Below are positions 25,371 to 37,723 of a stretch of DNA of 64,000 nucleotides, in pieces (the first letter of the stretch is position 1; every line of letters begins with the position of its first letter). Source of the stretch: Colius striatus. Its lineage: Eukaryota; Chordata; Aves; Coliiformes; Coliidae. The stretch spans positions 34,316,501 through 34,380,500 of the forward strand of contig NC_084761.1 of assembly GCF_028858725.1 (NCBI RefSeq), given 5' to 3'. Made by a program: the position numbers and the translations under genes. The notes beneath the pieces are model-generated. The model searched no databases, was not told where the DNA came from, and was given only the letters and a program-made list of their open reading frames with translations.

Positions 25371-28300
25371 GTACATAGCGTAAATAAGATACCTCTTTGA
25401 AACAATTAATGAGATCATAATTACAGGAGATGAAAGGAGCAAGACAACAGAATGTTAGGAGTGAGACCATGGAAGAGAAAAATAATCATAAAGCATAGGC
25501 ACAATGTAAGCTGCAGCAGGAGGCAGAGGAGAAACAAGTGTAGGGCTTACTAGATTAGGACAGCAAGAGGCAGAGACATGATTGGCAGAGAAAAAAATGA
25601 AGGTACATGCATGGCCATCAGAAGGAGCTACACAACTATCAGCTGGGGAGGAGCTGCTCTTCCCATGCTTTACAGGATCAAAAAGCAAGTGCAGTATCTT
25701 GGTGGGTGTTTGTATGTTGTGTAGTACGATGTGATTCCAGTCCTGATTACTACTAAAAGATAGTCTAGACACAATCAAAAATCATCACGTAGAGGTCCCA
25801 GTAGGAAAGATGAGACAAGGGCTTGGCAAAGCACTGGCTGACCTACTCTGTCAATCTTTATGTTATCCCCAGTTATTCATCATACAGCTAATTAGTCGCA
25901 TATTGTAGAAGTGAGAACATTAAGGCTTAGACCTCTTTGCACCTTCTCCAGCTAATTTTAAAACCAACTAGTGTTTTGGTACATTTCCTTCTTGTAGACA
26001 ATGCCACTGTATTCAAACTCCCTTTGCTCTTTACTTTGGCATTTGCACGTTGTCCCTGCCATTAGCTGGGTTTCCTTTCAACACAGTGCAATGGCTGGAG
26101 ATTTCACAGTGCATGCACACTGCTGTTCTTTTTTCTGGACTATAGCCCTTGCCTGGAGTAGGTGGGAGGAGTACACAGATTCTGCTGCACACGCTTCACA
26201 TCAGAAGGACCTCACTTGTGCATAGATTGAGAACTAAGCTGCACTAGAGAAAGCTTGAAGGACAACAGACAGCTCTGGAAAATCAAATCAGCTGAAAAAA
26301 GAAACACACAGCATTTAGCTGGCTCCGCACTGATAACAAGCATTTACAATCACTAGATCATGACAACTGCACCATGCAGGGATAATTGTCTGTTATAAAT
26401 GGCACTGTAGTAAGGATGTGATCTGTGATCTGTCTTTAACCTGATTATACACTGCAAATCAACGATAAGGCAGCCATTGCTTCTCTGATTCACTTTCATC
26501 AAAGATGAATGACCATAAGGCAAACAAAAACCAAAATCAAAACAAGGCACGTAATATGTGGATGCTTTTCAGCCTAAAGAAAAATTTAGAAATTCTTTTG
26601 TAGACTGATAGATCTGAGCAACAGAATCACAGGAGAATGGGAGGTTTATAAATTCCCTTTGGCCTTAGCTTTCACTCTGCAGCACCCTGTACCACACAGC
26701 ATGCTGAAGGTGTTGTACTGTGAAGGAGATAGGAGACCAGAGTCCTGACCACTTGCAATTACCAGAAACCTCGCAAACACGTTCCTCTTGAGCCAGTGGT
26801 GTCATTTAGGAGTCCTGGCTAAATTTCAGTATGATTAGTTACATTCTGACTATTTAATTTCCCAAGAAGCATAGTTGTCATTAAGTATTCGGAGCTAAAA
26901 CTTTGCATGCTTTTTGAGTGTGATAGTTACACATAAAATTCTACATACATATTGTGTTTTGCCGGCAAAGAAAAAGACATGGGATTTGAACCAAGGAGCT
27001 TAAAATCAACATAAGGATGAAACCACATTAGAACAGCATCTGGGAAAATGAGTTGAGGTAAAAATTGGTAAGTGGGAGTGTGAATGGATGGGAAATGTGA
27101 ATGTATCTGTAAAGCAACAGATGATATAATTTGTTTTATTTTGCATATGTCTTGCAAGAAAGTTCTCATGATGTTTGCAGTCTTTAAAGAATTAAAATTT
27201 CCTGCTTTTGGTGCCCTAATATTGAGAAGCTTTAAAATGGGATTTTGCAGAGAGAAGGCTAGCAGGTTGTACCAGGATCACAGAAACCAAACAAGCTCCT
27301 TTTCTCCATTTCTGTTGACTCTGCATGTCCACAAGCAAAGACAAGAAATATTTATTTAATTAATCACAATGCATGACTGTCATTTTATTTCTCATGATTC
27401 CAGAAGTACAGTACCTCTTCTATATGACAGACTGAGAACCTGTTTTGAGTACCTCAGACATCTGGGAATCTAGCCTAAAATTGGGACAGTGCCATAGCGG
27501 TTTTGTCAGCTGAATCCCAAATTTGAATCCTAAACTGTTTTTTACAGTAGCTGTGTTTTCCCTAGAGTGCATCTCATCTGAACACTGACCAAGTCTAACC
27601 TATTTTGTTCAAGATATGATGAGATCACAGTGCAAGCCTGTCTAATGGCTGGCCATAAATTGTTGTAATCCTCCATCTGGTTGCTCTCTGACAAGTGTAT
27701 GCTTTGCTTAACCAGGGCAATACAGTCTATCAGTGGTGTCTTTAAGGTGCTGAAAGCCCAAGGCACATGAGTAGGATGGGGTAGCTGTAGGACTCACACT
27801 CTGTGCCTCTGGACTCAACAGAGGCTGGACCAACTGTGTGTGGCTTGTAAGGATGCTTTCAGATTGCAGGTGTTGACCTAGAGTAAGGCAGCCTTACTAT
27901 CTTGCTGTTTTCAGTTATCTGTGTGCTTTCTGTGGTGGTATCCGTACTGAATGTTTGATCCTTGTGAGTAAAGATACTTTTAGATATCCAGTTAAAATGC
28001 TTTTCACCGAAAAATTCTTTATACCTTATTGTCTGAAGAGGCAAACTGGTGCCTTAATTTTGCTTTTTTCCCCCTTCTCCATTTTAAAGAGCCATTGATT
28101 CTGATATTTAGAAAGCTGTTTTCCTAAGTTTTAGGAAGTCATGTAGTCCTTTCCCTTCTCTCTGATATTTCCAACAGAAGCAGAATCTCTGGATATACAT
28201 AGCATGCTTTAGTCCTTTAAACTATATTACTAGTGAGCTGAGATCATCACTTGCAATTCAGATTGCATAGTATTTCCTGCATTGAGACTGTATTGATTTT

Positions 28301-28384
28301 ATGTGTTTAGAATCCCATCAAACATTAATTTTCCTCAGTGTGTACTTCAGGCAGAGTATGTGTCAGTGAAACAGTTCAAGTGTG

Positions 28385-28850
28385 GATAGGGAGCTGCTTG
28401 AGAGAGCTCAGTGCAGGGCCACAAAGATGATGGAGTGAAGCATCTCCCTTAGATGAAAGGCCGAGGGAGCTGAGGCTCTTTAGCTTGGAGAAGAGGAGAC
28501 TGAGGGGTGACCTCATTAATTTTTGCAAATACATAAAAGGTGCATGTCAGGAGGTTGGAGCCAGGCTGTTCTCAGTGATGTCCAATAATAGGACAAGGGG
28601 CAATGGGTACAAGCTGGAACATAAGATGTTCCAAAGAAACAGGAAGAAAAATTTCTGCACTATGAGGGTGAGGGAGCACTGGAACAGGCTGCCCAGATGG
28701 GTTGTTGAGTCTCCTTCTCTGGAGACATTCAAAACCCACCTGGATGAGCTCCTGTGTGACCTACTCTACATGGTTCTGCTCTGGCAGGAGGGTTGGACTA
28801 GATGATCTTTTGAGGTCCCTTCCAACCCTTAAGATTCTGTGATTCTGTGA
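28385..28850 (+). mobile_element. CR1 LINE, 3' fragment (copy B)
   Basis: This 5'-truncated CR1 begins near the CAGTGCAGGGCCAC block and ends in TTCTGTGATTCTGTGA at 28835-28850. One frame is open from 28485 for 106 codons and encodes the CR1 ORF2 C-terminus: RRLRGDLIN, then [20 protein letters not shown], then KTHLDELL. This is the usual R-x-x-x-x-W-N-x-L-P-x-x-V-V-x-x-S-L-x-x-F-K signature of the family. The unbroken frame suggests a younger or luckier copy than copy A, but it lacks the reverse transcriptase and endonuclease and cannot move on its own. Confidence 0.94.
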
Positions 28851-31800
28851 AAACAGGAAAAAGAACTACAAATTTATTTGCCAGAGCTGAAAATATTAGA
28901 CAATATTTTTTTTTTTAAAGGCTCTATGGCTCCTGTCCACTCAGGAAGAGAGATGAAATTTGGCAGGGAAAGGAAAGATTAATTTTGTGTCAAGAAATGA
29001 GCTACGTGCTGTAAGGCAGTCTCAGTTTTGCAGCTGGATGTTGCAAAAACAGTTTTCATAATGTCTAGCTACAGCCTGAACCTGGGGAGAAACCAAAATC
29101 ACTCTCCATTATTTGACCACTATTTATTCTGTTCATTGAATGAGACAAACGTCTTTAGGAAGGAACATCTATGAGCATGCAATTAAAGACAGGTACCAAA
29201 ATGCACACCAATTGAATACTTAAGTAAGTTTACACCAGTAACACCGATTTTGATCAGCTGCAACTTTTAAGTGTTTTACTTGATCTTTTTTCCACAGTTT
29301 TCACTTACAGTGAGGATGTACAGACATCATTTGTGCAACAGCGTATGAAGTGTAGAAGGACAAACAAGGCTCAAACTTGTTTGTCAGAAATTTGTCCATT
29401 TTTGGTCAAGCAAGAAAACAGTGGAGTTTGAAACTGGTTTAAATGCTCTCGTCACATGGGCAACATTTTTCAACACTTTGTGTGACTGCCAGGGTGTTTG
29501 AAACCTACAAGGTAATTTCCTCCTGAAAGTGCAAATGGAAACTAATACATGTAAATTTATTGTCAGGGCTGTCTGTTACTGAAAACTCAATAATAGAAAC
29601 CCATTGCCTTAGGACGACTAATGAAATACCGATTTACTTACTCTCCAGAGTTAGTTTCTTCCACACCTTAAGCAAAGAGCAAAGGAAAACTCTAGAATTA
29701 GGGAATACAGGAAAGAAAAAAACATGGGAATGTGGCATACCTGGTGCCCACATATTGGCTCCTTTAGGATAGCTGAGCACAATTTTGCCTTTTGAAGAGT
29801 CAATTAATAATTTTTGTGGGATCCTTGAAATTCTTTGGCTTCTCTTTGCTCCTAAACAGCAGAAGTGCAACAGGTTTTTTTTGCTTTTTACCATAAAATG
29901 TGGTGTCCAACAGCTGCCTTTCTAATACGCAGTGATCACACTGTCTCACTGAATTCCTCAACTCTATCATGCTTTCTCCCAGTCTTCTTTACTCACTTGC
30001 TCCTATGTTTAGTGAAGATCTGCTAAAATCATGTTTTCAGTTGTGCTCAAAATGAAAGTATTTTTTTGTTGTTTAAAAACACAGCTGGCCAAGTCTACCA
30101 CAATTTTCTAATGACTCTAAACTGGCTGAAGCCAACAACACTATCAAATAGATAAGTTTCACTCTTTCTCCTGCCTCAGTCCTGCCCCTGCACAAGATCA
30201 GCACAAAGATTTGGAGAACCACACAATGAAACAGATCAGGGAACCGATCCAAATTGAAAATGAGCTTGGCCCTTGAAACATTTGCTTTCCCCAGCCAGAT
30301 CAGTTCCTCAGGCCTATTCAATTTGCAGCTGCACCAATAACTGTGCCAGCATAAAGAAGGTGGATGACATGGGGTTAGGGATGAGCAACCATTGTGGAGG
30401 AGGAAGGGTAGGACTGTTTTACTACTGTCTTATGCAGCCAAGAGAGACACTGAACTCTAGCAATGTGACTTAGACTTGCATCAGTTTAGAAAAATGTAAA
30501 AGTTTCTAAATTGCTCAAAAGAAGTACTATATATGGGGGAATAAAAATAAGATATGCTGCCTTTTCCTTTCATGTTTCTTTCATCGAGATATAAAACAGG
30601 CTATTTTGTCACAAGACACCAACAAAATGTGGAAGCAAAGGGATGTATTTAGATGCAATGAGTGTAATTTGATTAGTCTTCCAACGGTATAATATAATCG
30701 TCTCCTCTTCAGTTATAAAGAAGGAGCTAGAGCCTTGTATCCCAACAATGACCATAGTTTGCCCATCCTTCACCCGTCACCACTACCCAGTCCTACCCCA
30801 AGGCCTCTTTCTCCCGGAGGCTGCCAGTGCAGCCTGTGCAGGAAGCTGTGCCACCCACCAGCAGCACCAGGCTGACTGAGGGATCAAGTAGTAAGAGCTC
30901 GGGATTGCCAAACCACCTGAGATTACTTTTCTCGTAGGCTTATTAGCTTTAATTTTGTAGCTTCCACTTATCTGAATAAATGTAAATGTATCGTTCTCTG
31001 GTGGTTTTTGCAACAAGATGTAACTGGGACAAGGACTATAAGAAGTTGAAAACAGTAATTAAAATGGAAGATAAGATGAATCTTAGTGGTATCTTCCAAG
31101 AAACCAGTAACAGAGCTAGGTTATTCCAGCCACGTAAATCATTTTTAAGCTGAGTGACTGAAAATAAATTTCATTTTAAAAGAACCAATAACATTTGGTT
31201 ATATGGTGTCAATTATCTCTTGGTGTGGTGATAAGCCAAGAGAAGGTGAAACTACCTTCAAAAGCTTCTACATGGATGCAGGCAAGATCCAAAGAGAGAA
31301 TCTCATTCTCTGGAAAGTTCAATACTGGTGTAGTACAATGGGCAGGAATACTGTGCTTCATGGTAACATGAGATTAGCTGTCAGAACAGAGTGCAACCTC
31401 CCTTCTTTACCAGTCCTGTGATATTGCTGGAGCAAAGTTTTTAACATCAGAAGCTGTAGCAAAAACAACCAATAAAGAAGAAAAGAGAATGCCCTGCTTA
31501 GTGCTCTGTTTCGGCCCAAACCTTTTTGATTCATAACTTTTAATAAGGCTGTTGGCAGCTTTATCTAGCTACATTAATCTTAGGAAATTAATTAATTTTG
31601 GTCTGAATCCCATAGTTTCAAGGGTGGAAAAGAGGAACGACTACTCAACCTGATCAAAGACCTTTCTGGTATCTTCAGATAGATTTATGACAGCAGCCTT
31701 ATTTAATGTAACAGAGGGAAATACATGCAATAACCTTGTAAAATTATCAGTTCCACATTTATTCTATATAAATCCCACTTAATCATGATGGGCCAGTTTA

Positions 31801-32613
31801 GAAAGAACTTGTAAGAATGAAATCTGTTCTTTGTTCTTTTGCATATGAGAATGAGTCAGGAAACTAGGGCAAGTCCCAAGTAGACAAACTCATGAAGGGT
31901 TCAGTCTAGGAAATGTCCAGACACACCAAAGTAGGAGTACAAAGGGCACTCACATCACAACTTAGTTCTTCTTTTTTTGTATGTGACAAAAAAAGTGCCA
32001 GTTCAAAGCTTCTCTTCTTCTCTTTTGGATCTTGGCACTCAACAACAAGGACAGATCAACATCTGGCATAAAAAAAGCTTACTTTGGCTTCCACTGTGGG
32101 ATGCAGAATTCACTTTTTGCGAGGATGGCACCCAACCAGTTCCCCCAGACACCAGCCTCCTTAAACAGCTCAAGGTACCACCATCCCAATGATTCTGCAT
32201 CTTAAAGTGCTGGTGGTGGGCCTCTGTGCTCAGCCTTGGGCAGGTGCTTGGGGCTGCTGAGGCTGCTGTGTTTCTGCTGCTGCAGAGCAGGGGAACTGGG
32301 AGGGAGAGAGGTGGAGGGGATGGAGGGTGGCTCTGACAGCGTCTTTACGTCAGCTGCCCACAGATGTCAGCAGAGCAGGTGGGCAGCAGAGAGGGTGGAT
32401 GGAAGGGCCACTGGGCTCTCTTTAATGTGGACACAGAGTGATGGTTCAGTAGCTCAGCTCTGTTCAGGCTGCCTCTGGAGGACACAGTTCAGTCAGCCTG
32501 TGCTACTGTACTACTGCTGTGGTGCAGGATTGAAGTATTCCAACTAGCTCAAACCCAAGTGCTCTTCTCAACAGTGGAAGTCAGCTCTGTGCTACTGTGG
32601 CCAGACAGATCCT
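28851..32613. other. Intergenic DNA, no gene seen
   Basis: No exon, RNA gene or repeat family can be supported here. The stretch at about 32190-32560 is GC-richer and carries a 103-codon open frame, but it is low-complexity (GGAGG and CTGCTG-like runs), poor in CpG and without recognisable motifs. Confidence 0.65.
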
Positions 32614-32836
32614 TCACAGAATCATAAAATCATTACGGTTGGAAAAGACCTTTAAGACCATCGTGTCCAACCAGTAACCTCACACTGCCAAGCCCACTAC
32701 TAAACTGTATATCTCTCAGCACCTCATCTATGTGTCTTTTTAATATCTCCAGGGATGGTGACTCCACCACCTCCCTGGGCAGCCTGTTCCAATACTTAAT
32801 AACCCCCTCAGTGAAAAAGTTCTTCCTAATGTCTCC
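32614..32836 (-). mobile_element. CR1 LINE, 3' fragment (copy C)
   Basis: Read on the minus strand, this gives the CR1 ORF2 end: FFTEGVIKYWNRLPREVVES, then PSLEILKRHIDEVL, then the 3' end with GGTCTTAAAGGTCTTTTCC and ATGATTCTGTG. It is about 220 bp and 5'-truncated. It is the largest CR1 piece in the window opposite to SMAD1. The GGTTGGAAAAGACC-type end places it in a subfamily different from copies A and F. Confidence 0.92.
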
Positions 32837-35800
32837 AGATGGGTTTAGGAAACCATACACATTTCTGCACTGTTACAATGACCTCCTAAAAATACTCCTT
32901 ACCTTCTCCCACATGCTGTCTTCTCCCTGAGGCATCTTTCGCAAACAGATTTCTGTAGTTGCTAAACAATCTGCATATCCCATTTTAATAATGCTGAGGT
33001 GAGAGGCTTGTTTAATACTTTGTCTATTCAGATAAGAAGCAGACAAGCTATGAAGGCTAGGGGTTGATAAATTTTACCAGCCAACACCATAAAGAAGGAA
33101 ATAATGAAATCAAGTATCCTTAGAAAGCTATTATTCTTCTCGACAGAACTGTCTCTTCTCTCTGAAGATTCTGTTGGTATTTTCCCACGCTTGGGCAACA
33201 CTGTAATGGCTAAAAAGAAAATTACTACAGTGATTTTAATGTAAATAATAAGTTAGGTGTTTGATATAATTTAATTATGCATGAAACTCTGCTTTCTGGC
33301 AGAAACCTGGCGTACATAAAGGTTAGAGTTTAGAGCTAAACTGTCTCCAGAAGGTACTCTCTATCCCTGGAACCTCTTGAATGGCTGAGGCTAACAAGAA
33401 ATATCAAATCATGGCCTACATGTAAGCTCTGATTCTAGACTAAGATTGAAAGTTGTTAATAGTATTAGCAGTATTAGTAGCAGTATCTCTTAAATATTTG
33501 TTACATAATAGTATGAAATATACATCATAATACCTTTTAGCACTCTGCCTTCTGATAAGCTGGTTTGGAGGCACAGATTTTAAAGGTGATAAGGCAGGTG
33601 CTTGGTGAGATGTTAAAAAGTGTGAGATTAAGGTTTTGTCTGAAAATTGTGTTAGGAATTTATTCATGCACGAACTCCATTATCATTCAGGTTTGCAGAT
33701 CTTATGACTGGTAGCGTCATCGGATTGGACATCTAATCTGTTGAAAAGTCAGGCTGCTTACGAAAGGAATGGTTCTTCTCTTCCATGAAGAGCACTCACT
33801 TTTCCCAGAGTGCTCCAGCCTGTTTTCCCTGCACCAATCTGAATGACCATGTAGCTGCAGAGTAAAAAGAGAGAAAAAAAAAAAAGTCCTCTGTTGCCTC
33901 TTGACATAGCACAGTTACTCAATGCAGAGGAGGAACACCACTGTAGGAGTAGCATCAAGCTAGATAACCAGCTGTACACATCCCTCTGCTCTCCTTTGTA
34001 ATTTTCCTCAAGTTTTCATTTTTCCTGCAGAAGAGCTAGCCAGATGTTAATGATATTTAATTAGGGCATGTTAAAAGTAGCTGATAGAATTCGAAGTGGT
34101 GAATGTACAATTAAGACAGTGCTGATACTGTTCACACAGAGAGTAAAGAGTTTGGACACGAAGCTACGAAGCTATGAGTTGAACGTCCTAAAGCAGGCAG
34201 CAGACCTGAAGTTTTGACTCGGCTGTGTACCAAAAGAAGCCTGGCCAGGAAAGCCTCATGGTAGATGTGTCCACGGCATGCTGTTTCTGCTTGCCCTCTG
34301 GTCTTCTCACACAACTGATCTGTCTGAAGCCAGTTCTAACCAGCTCTTTCCAGAACAACCATTCTTTTTAGGTAAAGGAGCATATTAATGTGATCCTTCC
34401 CAAGCCTCGATGTAAGTAGGAAATAATTTAATTCTCTCATGCCAAAGTGAACCAACCAGTCAACCCTAACAATAACAAAAGCAGTAAAAAAGTGGTTTTA
34501 ACAAGACACCTGACAAACTGCAGTGCTTTCCTAATTATCTTCTTGTCATATCTGTTTAGTGTGAATCATGCACTGAATAGATACTTGAGCCACAAGAATC
34601 CAGCGGATGGAGCTTGCCACCTGCTCTGGTCCTACCAAGTCAGCCTGCAGGGCAGCAGGGAGGAAAGCAGAGCAGAGTGGAGCCATGCAGAGCAGAGCAG
34701 AGTGGCAAAGACCTTGAGCACATGTAAGGCCTTTCCACGTATTTCTATGCGAGGCTGCATCACCAAGACTGCCAAGCTCTTGAGGCAGATACTGCTCCTG
34801 CATCCACCACTCTTGGCCCAGGATACTTGGCTCTGATTTAAGCACTTCCACTACAAAAACCAATAGCAGTATCGTGTTTCTTCTGTACCTTGCTTGCAAA
34901 TACCTTCATTACATTGACAATATGCAAAGACATTTTACTTTGTCTTGAGATAAATCTTTACTAGTTATATCCGCAGCCCAATGCTGCACTGCATCTGTTT
35001 ACTCGCTAACTGTAGTTGCACACAGTACAACCACAAAGTAAAAGCTAAAGCTCATTACCAAAGTTCTCTCGTCTTGAACCATTTAAGATTCAAAACTGAA
35101 GCAGTAAAATACCAACTGTATTCCAGGCGTCCCCCATCAATATTACAGCATCATTCTGCGTAGGAGTTCCTTACTATCCGAGGGGGGTAGCATGCTACCT
35201 AACAACGTGGTACAATTTACCTGTTTACAATTGATACAGTATTTCTGTAGCAAAGAAATGGATGAACTTTAGATGATGAAGTTAGACGTGCTGATAACCT
35301 CCCGGCCACAAAACTGGGTATTTTTAACTACTGTTGACATGCTCCTTTTGTGACCTTGGAAGCCATTCCAGTTCTGTGTCTTCAGACTTGTAATGCACCT
35401 CAGTGGGCAGGTGGGCAAGTCCAGGACTACTGGTCATCGGGTAGAACTCTCAAGGCCTTAACTTCTCTGAGCTCCAGTTTTGCTGAGTTTTAAAGTGAGG
35501 TAAATACCATACCTAGAACTTCATATACTCGTGAAAATTTACTGGTATAAATATAGAGATGTAATTATGCCAATATAGGTGTACCATAACATTTTGCCAT
35601 GTAGAAACATGTTGCACTTGTTACTTCATATCTCCTTCCAGGAATGATGACTGGGTAAGAGCCAAACTATTTGTGAAAGGATCAGTTTCGGTTCAATCCT
35701 ACCTGCACTACGCCCATCTGAGTATGGTAAAGATCCTGTAAATGCAGTAGGTGAGAAAGACTTCCCATTCCTTGAGTGGGCTGACAACTTTCAGCTAGAT

Positions 35801-36159
35801 CCACTTCCAAGAAGACACTTGCAGATTCAAATAGAGTTCACATACATTTCAGAGAGCCACAAGAATGAGATGTCATTGCTCTATATCTGATTGCATCAGA
35901 AACCTGTGCACTTTAATAGGTTTTCTTGCATAAATTGGGAGTAACTACAACAATACCTATGTCCAGGATGAGGTCCCTGTGCCAGGCACCCTGGGATAAA
36001 GAGAGGTCTGTTATGGGACGACATAATGGCAATTACCTAAATACTTAGAATAGTCTAAGTCCGGAACTGAAAAGGCAAGAAGAGCAAGAGTCAGGATTAA
36101 ATCCGTCAGTGTTACAGACATTAACTTCTGAGCCTTCCTTAAAGCCATAGCTGCCGGAG
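32837..36159. other. Intergenic DNA just upstream of the SMAD1 CpG island
   Basis: No gene is seen. It contains a short AGCAGAG-rich simple repeat at 34666-34705 and an A-run at about 33871-33885. The longest open frames (34447-34836 plus and 34546-34899 minus) overlap each other around that simple repeat and have no recognisable domains. Being within 3 kb of the likely promoter, this stretch is a reasonable place for proximal regulatory sites, but I can point to none. Confidence 0.6.
34666..34705. repeat. GCAGA-type simple repeat
   Basis: Repeated AGCAGAG/AGAGCAGAGTGG units occur with a small interruption (GAGCCATGC). This is a degenerate microsatellite that props open long frames on both strands. 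Confidence 0.75.
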
Positions 36160-37115
36160 CATCTCAGCCACGCTCCAGCGCGTCCATAAGCGCCTTTTAA
36201 ACCTCCGCCAGCCGCAAGGGCCGCCAAGCTAACGCGGCCGAGGCTGTGCCCGTGGGGCTGAGACAGCGGGGCGCGGCGGGTGAGGTGAGCTAAAGCCGCC
36301 TGAGCACCTCGCCGCGCTCCCGCTCCCGGGGCCGCGCCCGCGGGGCGGCCGCTCGGCAGCGGCGGGCGCAGCTGCGCTCCTAGCGGGGCCCGGCGGCCCC
36401 AGCCGCGCGCGGCGGGGGCGGTAATTTGGAGAGGATCCCTTGCCGGGCCGGTGCGTGAGCGTGTGTGTGAGTGCGAGCGAGCGGCGCGCTGGCAGCGGGG
36501 CGCGCGCGGCGGCTGGGCGGCTCCGACTGCCTGACGCCAGCGAGAGCGGAGCCATCGGGCGCGGAGGCAGCGCGAGCGCGGGGCTGCCGCGGCGGCCAGC
36601 GGAGCCCCCGGCTGCCCCGGCCCCCCCGCCAGCGCCCGGCAGCCGGTAACAACTTCGCGTCCCCTCGCCTTTTCCCCGCTCGCCCCGCCGTGCGGCCGTG
36701 CCTGCGTCGTCCTCCTCCTTTCTCTTCCCCCCCTCCCCCCCACCGCTCCCCCGGCCGGTCTCCGGCTCCGGGGCAGGGTGCGGGGGCGCCGCGCCGCAGC
36801 GAGCCTGGGGGAGCGACTCCTCCGCACTGCGAAGGGAGCGCAGCTCTGCTCTCCTTCCCCTCTCCTCTCCGGCATGATGGCGTCCCTCTGGCAGACCGGG
36901 GGAGACCCTGCGCCGCTTCCCCGCCGGCCGCTCCCGGCTCGAAGTTTGTGGGTAGGTGTCGCCTCGGGCCCGATGGGAGGGAGAGCCCTTCCCCGCCGGG
37001 AAGCTGCTCTCCTCCTCGGCGAGCCCCGGGCCGGGGACGCTCCGCAGCCGCCGCCCGGCCCTGGCCCCATTGTGCGCCCGGCGGGGGGACGCGGCGGAAC
37101 CCTGATCAGACGGGG
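36160..37115 (+). promoter_or_regulatory. SMAD1: CpG island, likely SMAD1 promoter and first exon
   Basis: This is about 950 bp of very GC-rich, CpG-dense sequence set abruptly in AT-rich DNA. It has many GC boxes (for example GGGGGCGG near 36414), pyrimidine-rich blocks and no obvious TATA box, as in broad housekeeping or developmental promoters. It is the only CpG island in the window. It lies upstream of the first coding SMAD1 exon on the same strand, which matches the known arrangement of SMAD1 in vertebrates (non-coding exon 1, start codon in a later exon). A palindromic GGCGCC, the site preferred by BMP-activated SMADs, is at 36785-36790. The start site cannot be fixed from sequence. 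A divergent or antisense transcript is also possible. Confidence 0.82.
36440..36951 (+). other. SMAD1: Candidate non-coding exon 1 of SMAD1 (5' UTR)
   Basis: The left limit is arbitrary because no start site is visible. The right limit is set by a donor match, TGG/GTAGGT, with the intron beginning at 36952. An alternative donor, CCG/GTAACA, begins its intron at 36646. Between 36440 and 36646 there is no ATG on the plus strand. Between the two donors there is an ATGATG at 36874. The choice of donor therefore decides whether the leader carries an extra upstream start codon. The assignment to SMAD1 is inferred from position and strand. Confidence 0.4.
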
Positions 37116-37707
37116 CAAGTGACCTCCTTTGTTTTGGTGGGGGAAAAGCCTTTCGCCTCCTGCCTCGGCTGATCTATATCCCCATCCATTTAATGCTTCC
37201 CCACTCTCCTTTTTTTCCCGCGGCCCCCTTCTCCTCTTTTTTTTTTTTCCCTTCCCCTTTTCTCTTTAGTGACAAATCTGTGCTTAGAGGTCAAGGAAAG
37301 TTCACTCTTTTTTTCTTCCCTGTTAGAAGGTTCGGATGCATGAAATTTTTCCCCCTCCTCAATGTAGTTTCTTCCAATACTTGGCCTCTGCCGCCAACTA
37401 ATCTTATCCTGAATATAGATCTTTAAAGCTTATTAAAATTTACTGGTGTGGAAATATCCAGTCATGCGTTCGAAAGGATCTAGGCCAAATACTGACTTTT
37501 AAAAAAAATATATAAACTGAAGTCAGCAGGAGTTCTGATAGAGGAAGGGTTGCTGTGCTCTGTCTTTTGTTAGTAGGTCAATCTTAAGAAGATATATGTT
37601 GTAATTTTACAGTTTGCTTTTATGTGTCTGAATAATGGGAACTTGTTCCATAAAATTGCCATTATTTTGTTGTATTTTAGGGAAAAAATGATGCTCACTG
37701 TGTGTTT

Positions 37708-37723
37708 AAAAAAAAAAAAAAAA
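37708..37723. repeat. Poly-A tract (16 A)
   Basis: This is an uninterrupted A run just downstream of the CpG island. No retrocopy body precedes it, so simple slippage is likely. Confidence 0.9.

Larger units (their letters stand above)
22743..28384. other. Intergenic DNA, no supported gene
   Basis: This is AT-rich sequence. Two open frames stand out by length or composition but not by homology: 23848-24087 on the plus strand (79 codons, charged and helix-like) and 24232-24651 on the minus strand (139 codons). A T11 run followed by (AT)6 lies at 25348-25370. Around 26618-26645 there is a faint CAGAATCACAG match to the minus-strand CR1 end that is too short to call. Confidence 0.65.

Noticed and set aside
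26618..26645. CR1 minus-strand tail (CAGAATCACAG)
   Set aside because: Only about 11 bases match, and the following sequence does not continue into a CR1 body.
34447..34899. 129- and 117-codon frames on opposite strands
   Set aside because: Both are held open by the AGCAGAG-type simple repeat at 34666-34705, with no family resemblance.
1..36000. OTUD4 or another SMAD1 neighbour
   Set aside because: In human the flanking gene OTUD4 lies a few hundred kb away. No OTU-domain or other recognisable exon is visible here.
36045..37118. 357-codon minus-strand open frame across the CpG island
   Set aside because: It is Ala/Arg/Pro/Gly-rich with no domain, and competing long frames exist on the other strand at the same place. 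Stop codons are rare in such GC-rich DNA, so long frames are expected by chance.
36471..37172. 233-codon plus-strand frame in the CpG island
   Set aside because: Same composition artefact. Its translation is low-complexity Arg/Pro/Ala, and the region fits a promoter and non-coding leader better.
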